Origin: Atriophallophorus winterbourni
Taxonomy: Eukaryota > Platyhelminthes > Trematoda > Plagiorchiida > Microphallidae
NCBI GenBank assembly: GCA_013407085.1
Contig: JACCGJ010010158.1
Coordinates: forward strand, 62,001 to 126,000
Reading direction: 5' to 3'
DNA length: 64,000 bases
This document shows, one piece after another, positions 45,380 to 56,626 of the stretch. Both the position numbers and the translations under genes were made by a program. Position 1 is the first letter of the stretch; every line of letters begins with the position of its first letter. The notes below the pieces were generated by a model. That model did no database searches and was not told the origin of the DNA. It was given only the letters and a program-made list of their open reading frames with translations.

Positions 45380-45800
45380 ATCAGAAAATCTAGAAAACCA
45401 CTGCGGTATCGAGCATCAATCCAGATAGAAATATTTGCAAGAGATTCCATCTGTTTACCACTCTTCATGTAAGACCACTTTGTTCGGTATCTTCCATGGA
45501 TGTACCTCATAAACGCATAGGATGTCATTTGCAACAAAACCATTCCCCATTTTGTACAAATTACTAATGTCAGATTAGGCGCGTTGTCGTAGTAAGGTGA
45601 ATATGTTCAATCGACCAGATTGTGAAGGCTTTTAAGGATTAATCACTTTGCCTATTGCGATAATTGAAAATTCAGCGGATGTTTCGTTACAGGAAAGCAC
45701 TTACCTCTCGCTCCTGACTTTCCTGAATTTGTCACGCTTCGTTGCCATAAAAAAATCATGCAATTCTAACATTGTTTGCCACTTTACCATTGTTTCGAAG
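45380..45800 (+). repeat. Duplicated block shared with 56000-56370
   Basis: Near-identical stretches such as GCATCAATCCAGATAGAAAT, CATGTACCTCATAAACG-like text and GATTAGGCGCGTTGTCGTAG occur in both, in the same orientation. Part of it (ATTTTGTACAAATTACTAAT) is the inverse of 4680-4740 and 7690-7740. No gene. Confidence 0.6.
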
Positions 45801-45819
45801 CTTACCAAACGTGATTTCA

Positions 45820-46210
45820 CTGTCCCGAACTGATGAAGGCAAACTGCGAGAAACCGGTGTTTGGTTGTTAGGGATTTGGAGTTAGCATTTGGATATATTT
45901 GTCATTTTGTTTTTTAAACGGATATCGTTTACTATAGGCATATAGATACGTCAAAACGCACGTTCAGAAATCTAGTTAACCTTTTTTGAGTTCCACATAT
46001 TACACTCTGTAACGCGGGTTAAAAACATATATATATATATATATTATTTCCATTTCAAAAACTTCATCAAACTGTTCGTATCCAATTTATTGATTTCAAA
46101 ACCTAAACACTCAATTAAAAGCAAGTCATCCTAAATAAAATCAAGTATTACTAGAACTGTTAGCCTGTAAATGCATGGAAACAAACGTCGTGTTTTCGTT
46201 CTCATTTGTC
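45820..46210 (+). repeat. Hammerhead-type repeat and flank shared with 11405-11820
   Basis: CTGATGAAGGCAAACTGCG at 45829 is followed by AGAAACCGGTG. The block corresponds to the 3' flank of Kunitz gene A, but no A-like exon follows here. An (AT)n run lies at 46026-46045. Confidence 0.5.
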
Positions 46211-46249
46211 GTTATGCAAAAAGTTGGTTTTAATTCAGTGAGACTCGTT

Positions 46250-47350
46250 TAAAAGCACAACGGAATCAATCGCAACACTAAATATTGTTTCATAACTTTT
46301 ACGCTTGTACACTCGAACTTGTACTAGATGCTTCTGTCACTGCTTTTGCAAAAAAACACTTTAAACGTGACGCATTTCATTCTAAATATTATATTCTATT
46401 TCCTTCGTTGACAGTATATACTGCTTATCTGACCGAGCAAGTAGCCAAAAGTCGAGTAAGAGTTTCATCTAATCAGAGCCATGTTTATTCAAGCAATTCG
46501 ACATGATACCACGAAATACCGGGTAAGTCAACTGATTACCGCTTAACGGAAAATTGAACAAAGAAAAATATGAATGTAGAACCACCTAAATATAATGTAG
46601 AAACCACCTCATTGAAGAAAGATTTACGCTTGATTATTTAGTCTGAATCACAGAAATCGATGCAATGTCGACTTGCTGCCAGCGAAGCTGAATGCAACTT
46701 TGACACTTTTAATAAATCATTATATTTATATCTGAAAAAGCATGTGTTTGCTTTAGATAATAGTCTTTAATAATATTTTTTGTAACGTTTTTTTAGCATT
46801 CAACCCCATGTGCATATTATGTCTTGTTAACAATTACTTTTTTAGTGCTAAACATCCACGAGTTAATCTATGAATTGTTTTTCACAGGTAAACAATTTTG
46901 TATGAAAGTAGTGTATATGGTTGATTTTATTTCAGTTATTTCATGTTTGCTAAATTAACATAATGGCGCTACAACCTCTTGTCATCAGTTTAAATGACAT
47001 CATTCACATCAATAATCTCAACCGTGTTGTCGTCTTAATTTATACGTTGACAGTTCGGTTTCTCTAATTTTCATTGGAACTATCAAGTTCATACGGCTGT
47101 TTAGTCGGTTGATCAGTGCATAAAATCTTCCTAATCAAAGGTGTTATTAAATTAACTAACTTCAATTTTATTCCTTTCCTAATTCGACGGTGCGAATTAA
47201 GAGTCCTGTATAATAAATAGCAAAGGTTACCATTATAGTTTTGTCGTTTTATTTGGGATGTATCAAACCGTCACAGGTTAACTCTCAGCATTTAGCCATG
47301 TAAACTTCTATATGAGGACTATCTGGGACATGACCACAAAATCACAGGAA
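46250..47350 (-). repeat. 5' region of Kunitz copy D, duplicated at 60180-61550
   Basis: Shared landmarks: AGCAATTCGACATGATA, GATAATAGTCTTTAATAATA, CGTTTTTTAGC and TTTAAATGACATCATTCAC. It is non-coding. The first part is the inverted start of the long unit (compare 2830-2930). Confidence 0.6.
47309..47316 (+). promoter_or_regulatory. TATA-like box of Kunitz copy D
   Basis: TTCTATATGAGGACTA; TATATGAG starts 49 bp upstream of the ATG. Confidence 0.5.
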
Positions 47351-47357
47351 GTAAGAA

Positions 47358-47600
47358 ATGTTTCGAATTATCTTATTAATCACTATTATTTCAGTAGTCT
47401 TTCCTGGGCCTCCAACACATCATAAGTGTAATATATTTCAAAACTCATTTTCTAGCCTGTCAGCAACCGATGGACGTTGGACCTTGTCATACATCATTCC
47501 AACGATTCTATTGGGATAACAGGGCTAGAGAATGTAGGTCATTCATCTGAGGTGGATATGAACAGAACGGTAGAAATTTCCAGTTATGAAATTATTTGTT
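47358..47600 (+). pseudogene. Kunitz inhibitor pseudogene (copy D), sister of gene F
   Basis: Exon 1 (47358-47421) encodes MFRIILLITIISVVFPGP, a signal peptide. The splice donor reads ATAAGT instead of GTAAGT, which should block splicing. Exon 2 starts after TTTTCTAG at 47455: Cys5, QQPMDVGP, Cys14, HTSFQRFYWD and Cys30 follow. Then the conserved Trp codon is TGA, the Cys38 codon is TAT (Tyr), and similarity to gene F fades after the N-F motif, before Cys51. P1 was His. Three independent lesions make it a clear pseudogene. Confidence 0.88.
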
Positions 47601-47639
47601 TCTTCGGCAAAAAATATTTTGTTTTTATGTTAAAATATA

Positions 47640-47690
47640 TATTTTCTTCTAACAGCAACCAATGAACGTAGACTCAAGCAGCTCAGTATT
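47640..47690 (+). pseudogene. Second, very short Kunitz exon 2 start
   Basis: TTTTCTTCTAACAGCAACCA followed by ATGAACGTAGAC resembles the acceptor and exon 2 start of copy D (TTTTCTAG, CAGCAACCGATGGACGT). It may be a local partial duplication. It ends where a CR1 tail begins. Confidence 0.35.
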
Positions 47691-47714
47691 AAAGTGGTCC
47701 AACTACAAACGAGA

Positions 47715-47850
47715 TTGCAATAAAGTTTAACTTTCAAATTGAGTGATTCAAAGTGATTCAAAGTCAAAGTGATTCAAAGTTGTAATGGTCTAAAAAGCAT
47801 TTAGCTTAACAATAATCATAGGATGGAGTTATGAGGTATATATAATAAAA
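47715..47850 (-). mobile_element. CR1-type LINE 3' tail with decanucleotide repeats
   Basis: GATTCAAAGT occurs three to four times at 47744-47781 (reverse complement ACTTTGAATC), next to TAATGGTCTAAAAAGCATTT. This is the same 3' tail as at 25440-25460 and 62220-62250. Only the 3' end of the element is present. Confidence 0.6.
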
Positions 47851-47859
47851 AAGAAGAAG

Positions 47860-48700
47860 AGTGATTGCTTACCGAATATAAATCATTTCTAGCACCTCGA
47901 AGATTGATAGAAATCACACGTTTTGAGAATTGAGATGCATGGTTATTTGATATTGAGATACGTGCTGTTGTATCAATATGTGTTTCCATAACAATATATG
48001 TATTCTTCTAATTCGAGCATACGTGAATTTTGGGTGCATGGCTGAGAACAATTGTGCCCAATGCATATTATGATGAGTAGCACTCATCTACTCGGCATAT
48101 GTCAGTCTATAGAATTTTGTCATACTATGTAAAACATCTGGTTTTTGGGTTCGAGTTTAAACGCAGATATGGAATATGCCCTGATTCTAAGTTTACGTGA
48201 GCGTTAAGTGTTTCGTAAAAGTTGAGTTCAGCTTCGAGTATATATTTAAGTAGAATAGATTCGTCAGTGGTTTGATGAGTTGCACTTTCTTCTGAATGGT
48301 TTATTTGAATAATTTGAAGCCATGATGAAAAATCGTATTCCTTTCAACAATCTCTGAGTGGGACTTTAAGGACTTGATGCTCAGCTAAATAAAAATGTTA
48401 TTAGAAGATAGTGACAGGGAATTTTAGAATGCGTAAGTCCTAGTGATTCTCAATTTCAATTCCACTTGTTTAAAGGCCAGAATGAATGATGTTTCTTTAT
48501 TGTTGGCTTAGATACACTCTGATCCGTTTATAGTTAATTGCGTCACTGGCTTCCATGATGCAGACAGATTTATGTATAGTCATAATATGAAGTATATTAT
48601 TAACAATAATAATATACTAATATTATGATAAAAATAATAATATATTATCAAATTATTATCATGAACAAAATATCTATAAGTTCGTGGATTTTCATGATAC
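47860..48700 (+). repeat. Duplicated arm sequence, left of Kunitz copy E
   Basis: It matches 10030-10900 and 24400-25090 in direct orientation. An AT-rich simple stretch with AATAATAATATA units lies at 48590-48665. No gene. Confidence 0.6.
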
Positions 48701-48960
48701 ACAAATAGACACCACGACCGGTTTCGTGTTGTTTAGACTCATCTGTGTGATTCTGGGTTTGAACTTGGACGTTCTTCATAAGTTACCTATAAAACATCGA
48801 AATACGAGTGCAACTTGTTAACCACTTTTCCACTGTATCACTGATCCTGATCTTACTGTTACTTGATGACTGTGCGAAACGGATGGGGATGTGAGCACCA
48901 AAATACATTGGTCATTTTTTAACGAAAATCGTTTGCTTCTGACTTAACTAACGTCACAAC
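48701..48960. repeat. Two hammerhead-type repeat remnants in opposite orientation
   Basis: 48710-48760 on minus keeps the GAAA box, CCGGTC palindrome and GTGGTG stem, but the core reads CAGATGAG. 48855-48895 on plus reads TTGATGACTGTGCGAAACGG. Both are inactive by the core rules. Confidence 0.5.
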
Positions 48961-49045
48961 GCACGTTTAAAAGTCGAGTACAGTGTTCTACTATTACACA
49001 GTTCTATGGTTCATTGAACCTAGAATTTTTGACTTTATATATTTC

Positions 49046-49076
49046 GCACATACATACATACATACATGCATACATA
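49046..49076. repeat. (CATA)n microsatellite
   Basis: Six to seven CATA units, one read as CATG. Confidence 0.85.
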
Positions 49077-49399
49077 TCCTTTATCTTATTGTCATTTTCT
49101 TTCGAGTATGTCGAATTCATTCCATGAAATGCTCATCACGTAACACAATGTTAGCAAATCCTACATATTGGGCCCACGCGCAAGCATTTCCCGAAAATTG
49201 GCATGTTATCTAAGTGATTTATATTTCGTACTACTTATCAATCAATTTGTATTATTTGTTATCCAATCGTGTTTCCGAAACATCAACGCTCATTTACAAC
49301 ACCCAATTAACATCGGACAATTGTCCGGTTTTCCATTGATAATAGAAAAATTTTTAATATATTTTCAAGGTCATTCGTCTTCATCACACTAAACCTCAC

Positions 49400-50000
49400 T
49401 CCTATTTGCGTTTCTCAATTTCCGACTTTCAAACATCGCTCTCCGATGCTGCTGATAAAATTACTACATAATCCGGAAAGATATGACTACTAATAAATCC
49501 TAAAGCGTGTACTAAACTTGTGTTCACTAATCTTGGTTATGAACGTCGAATTAATCTTCTTTTTCTAGAATTAAATCTACAGCCCTGACTTAAGGAAAAT
49601 ATGTCAAGTATCTAGGCGACACTTTAGTCAACGACCTTAACGAGACACATCAACGAAGTACTCTATTTAATAAAGTACGTAAAACTTATTATCATGCTTT
49701 TTGTCTTCGTCCTCTCGGAGTTAAGTCTGACATAATTTCTAACTTGTATTGTATATTACCACATAATCTCTATTGCTCACCTGTTACTTCCCCCACCCTT
49801 CTTTCAAAAGACTTTGTTTTTGATTAAACGTAGCATTATGGTCGTATATCTCGCAAGTTCTATTCTTTATCAGAATATTCTTGAAGAAATTATGATACAA
49901 AATCTTTCGAGTTGCAATCAGCTTATCAATACAATCCTCAAGAGTATTTCCCATCCGCTGCATGAGAATCTCCTTATCAGTCACGTTTTTTCAAATAATC
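49400..50000 (+). pseudogene. LINE reverse transcriptase thumb fragment, other clade
   Basis: Plus translation gives FQTSLSDAADKITT, INPKACTKLVFTN and, after a frameshift, KYVKYLGDTLVNDL with VRKTYYHAFCLRPLGVKSDI, ISNLYCILPHNLYCSP. The VKYLG-T motif followed by an R-x-Y-Y-x-x-x-x-L segment is typical of the region after the FADD box in several LINE clades. It is distinct from the CR1 and RTE pieces here. Stops and frameshifts are present. Confidence 0.6.
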
Positions 50001-50419
50001 TTTTTCAACACTTTATACTTCCTTCTAAAACATCATAATATTGGAGGACATTTATCCTATTTGCTTCACGCTACCTTTGTCATGGAGAACGGCTTGTTGA
50101 AAAACTACGGTCTAATCTTATTAATATCATGGGTATAATGTCTATGAATATATTTGTGTTTTTCTTTAATTCGAACAAAATTCGTTGTATTTTTTGGTAA
50201 AACAATCTCAAATCTATAGTTTCTAAATGAAGCATTGTCTTCAATTTTCTTCTTTTTCAAGAACCACGTTGACATTGCTACTCACATCTCAGAGATTGAT
50301 ACGCATCTGTCAATACGCCAAAGGTCATTTATTCTATTATTGCAATAAATGTTACAAGAGGAAGGTCGAGGTTGATTTATGTGGTTAATATATGCAAGGG
50401 ACTAACTAGCTAAGAGCTC

Positions 50420-50900
50420 GAATGATCTGCCATCGGAAGATATGCAGAACATCACCTTCTGAAACGACTGAAATCACGACGGCAGTATTCTCGAATTGGG
50501 CAAAATTGGGTTTTGGGAGAAACGCATGAATATGATTCGAGTGAATAACTCTTTGGATAGAGCATCATTTGAAAACGAAGTCAGCCGCAATGGAACGATA
50601 TGCAACATGTCTAAGTCGGTCAAATGATTCCAGTATGTTGAGAAACTTACAATGAATCGTTTGGAACGATATCTATTGCATTCTTAGCCAATATGAAACC
50701 AACACATAAATATTAGAGGCAATATTAAGGTATCTAGATTACCAAACATAGGATATTCTTTGTATTATTAGAAATAAACGCTAACAACCAATTAGCATTC
50801 GCTTTGTGTTGTGGGATTCGTGGATGAACGAGACTAAGCCAAGAAAGTGTGACATTTTGTGCATGGAAGCATTCAATTTAATTCAATTTAATGCTGATGG
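50420..50900 (+). repeat. Dispersed repeat R3, extra copy
   Basis: It matches 57440-57740 in direct orientation (CAGTATGTTGAG, CCAACACATAAATAT, TTTGTGTTGTGGGATTCGTG). It is the only copy not inside a long unit. 50900-51230 contains no gene. Confidence 0.5.
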
Positions 50901-51229
50901 TTGAAAAAGAATGGAGCTCTAATTATCCATACGAAATGCGCCCTAAAATACTTATGCTGGATTTATCCGAACGTAGACCGTAACGAGGAGCACTAATCTT
51001 CATTTGGACAGTTTAATAAACAATTAAACAACCCATGCATTCATTTGTACATGTTTCCCACGACACAGCATCGTGGTCATGCGGCTGTAAGTATACATTT
51101 TCTGTCCGCATTCTGCAACCATGGAACAGATTTTGTAGTTATGTGTTATAAACTTAAACCGTTAACGCTTTCATTAAATCACTGGATACATATTTGTACA
51201 AGCATGTTTCTGAGTTAGAAATTATGTTC

Positions 51230-51660
51230 AAGAATATATTTGACAATGACAATGTATATCGTTGTCCATTGTTTCAAGGATCACTGAAACTGAACTTAAT
51301 GTATCCACCTGATGACGGCACACATCAAGATAATGATAGTAGTGTGGAAGTGAGAGTGGGAGTTGTGAGATGTGAGCAACACATTAATTTGATCTTCCAA
51401 TAGCGCCATGAATGCTTGGCCAGTAATCACTACGTGTTTTTTTGTTTAAACATTGTGGTTCGTTGTACGAACAATATGTAACAGCGGCATTCAAGTATTA
51501 CTTTGTTTAGCACTTATCCAATGTTTCAAGTCTCACTGAACGCAATATTTTTGTTTCAGCCTGATGACGGCAAACAGCCAGAAACCGGTAGTGATATATG
51601 AAGAATGGGAATGTGATCACGGGGATACATTAGTCAATATAACCGTCTTGATCTTCAGAC
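51230..51660 (+). repeat. Hammerhead-type ~240-bp repeats, about 1.7 units
   Basis: Cores at 51311 (CTGATGACGGC, GAAA lost) and 51562 (CTGATGACGGC, stem II GGC/GCC, AGAAACCGGTAGTG), 251 bp apart. The second keeps both boxes, but the closing pair of stem II is C-A. Confidence 0.65.
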
Positions 51661-51860
51661 AAATCATCACTACGTGATATTGTGTTTTAGCATCGTGTTT
51701 CTTCGTGGAAACTCATAAAAGAATTTTACAATATTATTTCTCGTTTCAAAAACTTCATCTTTGTTCGTCGAACTGTTGGTATCCAGTTTATTGATTTTCA
51801 AAACTAAATACTCAATATCAAACCAATCTTTGGAAACAAGATAAAGTAATTCTTGCACAG

Positions 51861-52181
51861 TTAGCATGTTTTTTCATAGAAAAAACGCCGCGTACTATCT
51901 ATTGGTCGTTGACGTACATACTCTATCGCTCTCACAATCGTTAATGGCATCGAAATATTCCTGTTTATTAGACATCCGCCACATTGGAACAATTTACATT
52001 CCTTCGATTTTGGATCATAAATGTAGAATGGGAACGGATCTGGACAATTTCCCACTTGTGTCGGTGGCTAACAACCAAAAATTGATACTGTTATTCCACG
52101 GAATCACTCACCATCAGCAGTTGCTTCTGGCCTAGCAATTACTTCTGAAAAGTTTGTAAGTAGTAAGAAAATATGAAGCAT
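51861..52181 (-). pseudogene. Kunitz pseudogene (copy E), sister of gene A
   Basis: Exon 1 (52181-52112) encodes a signal peptide MLHIFLLLTNFSEVIA, with donor GTGAGT. The acceptor AG used in gene A is lost here (TTTTTGG). The codon after Cys5 is TAG. Further on the frame continues as GNCPDPFPFYIYDPKSKEC, and the Trp before Cys38 is Cys. A 1-nt deletion before the N-x-F motif shifts the frame (51952 region). In the original frame the end still carries two cysteines, which shows that the A/E ancestor had a sixth cysteine. P1 was Pro. Confidence 0.85.
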
Positions 52182-52224
52182 TTAGAATATAAGTCAATTT
52201 TCGTGAACAGTTTGCGTGAAATGG

Positions 52225-52232
52225 CTCATATA
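52225..52232 (-). promoter_or_regulatory. TATA-like box of Kunitz copy E
   Basis: The minus strand reads CTCTATATGAGCCATT; TATATGAG begins 51 bp upstream of the ATG. Confidence 0.5.
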
Positions 52233-52334
52233 GAGGATTTGGTAGCAATTGGTTATATGGTAAGAATTTTATGGAATAAATTCGGTATTCTGAAAAGAAA
52301 ATGACAATAGTATTGAAAATATTTGTGATGCTTA

Positions 52335-52690
52335 ATAAACCAGTTTCTACCTGTTTGTTGTCATCCAGTAGAGACGAAAATATTAGGTTTTCTGAGTATT
52401 GAAACAGTGAATAACTTGTAAACATAATTTATACTTGAATGCCACTGTGACATGGCGTTCGTACAAAGAACCACGATGTTCAAATACAGAATCACAAACT
52501 GATTATTGGTCAAGCATTCATGGCGCTTATGGGTGACGAAAGTAATGAGTTGCACACATCTCCCGCACTTACAAAATACTACCGGTGTATGATTGTTTTT
52601 CGTCATCAGATAGAAACAGTAAGTTTAGTTTCGATGAGCCTTGAAACAAGGTAAAACTTTAAACATTGTCATGTGGTTTACAATTTTGGT
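52335..52690 (-). repeat. Hammerhead-type ~240-bp repeats, about 1.5 units
   Basis: Minus-sense cores lie near 52360 and 52605 (inverted GTCATCAGATAGAAAC), about 240 bp apart, with the CACGATGTTCAAATACAGAA landmark between them at 52472. Both cores are degraded. Confidence 0.65.
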
Positions 52691-52780
52691 CGCACCAACC
52701 TTACTCAAAAGTGGCATATAAGAGCCACTTGTTTACCATTCTTCCAATGTGTCAAGCGCATGTGGATCCTGATCCTACTG

Positions 52781-52823
52781 CCCCTACCTGATGAGAGCAT
52801 ACAGCACGAAACCGGTTGTGGTG
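52781..52823 (+). ncRNA. Candidate type I hammerhead ribozyme with intact core
   Basis: In order: stem I 5' strand CCCCTAC; CTGATGA core at 52788-52794; stem II GAGC, loop ATACA, GCAC; GAAA at 52808-52811; self-complementary stem III ACCGGT; cleavage triplet GTT ending at 52817; stem I 3' strand GTGG. All catalytic core bases expected for a hammerhead are present. Stem II has one A-A mismatch and stem I pairs over about four base pairs, including one G-U, so activity may be weak or need a dimer. The minimal palindromic stem III is typical of satellite and retroposon hammerheads in animals, such as the fluke Sm-alpha family. Confidence 0.55.
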
Positions 52824-53282
52824 TGTGTGTGTGATGGAGATGCATGCAAATGAGCTGTTATACATTTTATTTTTCTCTCAAGTTTCAGTTTATTAATAAA
52901 ATGATAGTAAATTAAAAATAAATATGTGGCAATTTATTTCCTTGAGCAATTGGAAACAAACAAAATTGTCGGTAAACAAAGATATATAATCGGTCATTCT
53001 CAGGATATATCTAAAATATATTTTACATCAGAAAGAAATGTGAAATCATCGCATAATTTTAAGGGAAAAACGAAAAATGTATGGGCTTGCGTTTTCCTCC
53101 AGCTACAGCCTAAATTTGTAGCTTGTTTCCTAATTCGTGCACACCTGTCAATCTTTTGATCGTCGAGTTCACACATAGTTAACTATTTATGTAGTGTTTT
53201 CTTATCCAAAATTGACATACAAGCGATACTTGTTTGCCATTCTCTCAGTGTTCAAAGCGCATGCGGATTCTGATCTTACTGT

Positions 53283-53325
53283 CCCTACCTGATGAGTGGA
53301 AGCAGCACGGAACCGGTCGTGGGTT
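53283..53325 (+). repeat. Hammerhead repeat with GTC site, one core base changed
   Basis: CCCTAC, CTGATGA at 53289, stem II GTGG/GCAC, then GGAA in place of GAAA, CCGGTC and GTGGG. Stem I (CCCTAC with GTGGG) fits well. It lies 501 bp from the candidate at 52788, about two repeat lengths. 52850-53230 between them has no supported gene. Confidence 0.55.
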
Positions 53326-53349
53326 GAGTTTAAGATGCAAATGCATGCA

Positions 53350-55980
53350 AATATGGATATTTTGTTAAATAATATGACTATACATAAAGCTGTTTACGTC
53401 ATCAAAGATAGCTGCACAACGAAGGATCACACGGATGAGAGGTTACTTAAGCCAGCATTAAATGAACATAACAGATTCCCGTCTCAAACATGCGAAATTA
53501 TAATCAAACATTACAAGGATTTTGGCTTTTTGAATCCTCTGTCACTATGGTCTTTCAGCATTTGTATTATCTGAGTCTCACGCTCTTCAATTCTCGCACA
53601 GAGACTGCCGAAAGAAATAGGATATCTCATCATTGTTTTTAATTATTAAACTAAACCATCCGGAGGATGAACAGAAGACAGTGCAGCTCAACGAGAACAT
53701 GGTCAGCGACGGGCTCATCTGACTCAGATATCTACTCGAAGCTGAATTCAACTTTCCACAAACCCTCGAAAGCTCATATGAAATTGGAATCAGCGCATAT
53801 TCCGTATCACAGTTTAAACTCGAACTCAAAACATTGATGGTCGCCATAAAATATTACATTTCTGTGGACTAACGTTTGTCGTGTGAATGACTGCTACCGA
53901 ATCATAATACACTATTTGCACAATTATTCAGTTGTAGATTGCAACGAAATCACACGTCACACTATCTACTCAGAATTAGTAGAGAACATATATTGCGATG
54001 GAAACATATATTGGTACAAATGCATGTATCCTGATAAAAAATAACCATGTAGCTCAATTCTGAACACGTTTGATTTCTAACAATCTTCGAGACGTTAGAA
54101 ATTATTTCTGTTCGGTAATCATTCGCTTAAAATGAAAGTTAAATTTATTGCAATCTCGTCCGTAGAACAACCATTTAAATCCCGCGCATGTTGCTGGTAG
54201 AAAAAAATATATATTTCGTACGACCAAATCTCAACCTTTATTTATAGTCTAGCAACGACTAAAGAAATGGCTGTAAGTAGGACAAAAATTCATATAATGT
54301 TTCCGATATTCATTCAATATGGTCAGCAGTTGATAACATACATTTCACATATTCTGTAACATTTGATTACATGTTGACTTGCACAAGTAGTGGATCAATA
54401 AATCGTCAATAAAATCAAGAAAATGTGTAATGAATTCTTGTTTATCGAAACACAATAAAGTTGCCATCACGTACCACTTTGCTGTCGGATGAAGAATCTT
54501 TTCATGAGACAATATTTTGGACTTAATTATGGTCCTATATGTTAAATTACACATTTGTAATATTCCTGTGGCAAATTATCCTAATCTACAGCTGCATCAT
54601 ATTTTCAGCACCATAATCGCAATATGGAAAAAGGAAAAGCTTATACTGCAACAAAGATGACCTAAAACATCACAAGCAATGCTGCTACATCGGAACCAAT
54701 CAATTAATGAATGCAAAATCAGTAAAGCTATTTTGTCGCGTATCTCATTGCTGTCACACAAACTCTATCACACCTGGTGTAATACAAATAATAATAATAA
54801 TAAGACCAGTCCTTTGAGTACTCATATTCTCTCCACGTAAACACAACTACCGGTTTCAAGCAATCTACCGTCATCAGGTGGAGACCGTGAGATCAGATTC
54901 AGTGATACATGAAACAGTGAATAAATGATAAACAAAGTTATACTTGAGCGCCACTGTGAATCAAATTAGCAAAGCCAAACATTGGATTAGGGATCCACAC
55001 GGTGCATGTAATCTCAATTTGATGAATTATGTTCATTACGGAATGTGTGTGATGTTTACTTACTGAAAGTAGCTTTCAACCTGTTATATGTTGAACTTAT
55101 GAGAGATTAGCTTAGAATTTTACACATAGTCTTGAATTTTGGGTATTCAAAGTTATATGTCAATTTCAATCTGCCAAAATTGATGGATTGATTGGCTGTG
55201 GACTATATGTTATTGTAGACTGAAACTAGACAGGTTATTTCGCTAATAGAGTGTGTTTGTCTATCTAACGCATTCCCAAATAAAAAGACCTATCTTTGGA
55301 TCCCGATATCTGTTTTAAATGAGAAGATTTGTACATCACAAACGTAAATTTATCGAATGTTTCTCGGAAAATTTATTTTTCTAATTCTTTCGCTAATCCT
55401 GCTATAAACAGTTCATAAAAAAAGCATTTTTGTGACTAAGATGTAACTTATTTATTACTTTAGATCTACCATCCATGTTATTTAAATCATTGCGGTCACG
55501 CCAGACGAACACAAACAATGTTTTGAATGACTAATAAAGCACTCTAGTTTTCAATGGCATTTTTTCAAAAAGTATATCATGTTTATGTTCACGGGTACAG
55601 AAAAGATTGATGAATCATTCGAAAAATCTTCAGCGGTTCATGTGATTGAGCAATGATTAGGAATTGTTGTTACTTTATGAAACTTACAATACCGTTTGTG
55701 AATTGTTGTACGCCTTATTTTGTATTGAATTCACATCAAAGCAGAGTATAACTGTTTTTCAAACATTCTATTATTGTTGATGGACAATGTTAAATATAAA
55801 TCGCTTTCCACAATTGTATCTACATGTGAACGTAGACCAATTGTATTAAAAGTAGTTTTTCATAATTCCTCAACAGAGTTGCATAGTTTCAAATATATCC
55901 ACTGGTGAACGATAGGTAAATCTTTAATCTGAATTCTTGGGCCACGGTCTAATTCGGAATAAAGAGATTACCACAACAAT
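53350..55980 (-). repeat. Long duplicated unit, copy 3 (inverted), arm part
   Basis: It is the inverted match of 7690-10900 (direct copy 1) and parallel to 12671-14430. It includes a hammerhead remnant at 54845-54900 (inverted ACCGTCATCAGGTGGAGACC) and the uninterrupted target site of the 8826-9377 RTE insertion near 54770. An (ATA)n run lies at 54790-54807. No gene. Confidence 0.65.
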
Positions 55981-55999
55981 CGACAGAACTCAAATTTGG

Positions 56000-56370
56000 T
56001 TTTATAGCGGTACCGAGCATCAATCCAGATAGAAATAATTGAAAGAGATTCCATGTGTTGAACACTCTTCATGTAGCAGCACTCCGTTCGGTATCTTCCA
56101 TGAATGTACCTCATAAACGAATAGGGTGTCATTTGCAACAAAACCATTCCTTATTTTTTTACAAATTACCAATGTCAGATTAGGCGCGTTGTCGTAGTAA
56201 GGTGAATATGTTCAATAGACCAGATTTTGAACGCCTTCAAGGATAAGTCACTTTGCCTATCACGATATGTTCAAAATTCAGCGGATGTTCCGTTAAAGAA
56301 AAGCATTCAGCTTTCGCTCCTGACTTTACTGAATTGGTCACGCTGCGTTACCATAAAGGATATCATTTAG
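56000..56370 (+). repeat. Duplicated block shared with 45380-45800
   Basis: See the shared GATTAGGCGCGTTGTCGTAG and GCATCAATCCAGATAGAAAT stretches. Non-coding. Confidence 0.6.
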
Positions 56371-56626
56371 TACGCAAGAAATCTATATCATAATCTTTTC
56401 TTCACAGTCACTTTGTAGTTGCCTCAGACCCGAGTGTTAAACGGGACAAAATGGCAGATGCTCTGCCAACCCGCTTTTTAATCTCTGTGTCAAACAAGAG
56501 GTTATCCCCAATGATTAAAATAAGGTATGTAAAATGATGTTTTGATTTTTAACATTACTAAAACTGTGACGATGGGAAGCGATACAGTACCGTGATCAAA
56601 ATCGTTGGTATTGCTCATGTTGTTTG

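Noticed and set aside
53296..53574. 92-residue frame after the hammerhead site
   Set aside because: It begins inside the ribozyme repeat and continues into the inverted arm, where sister copies lack the frame.
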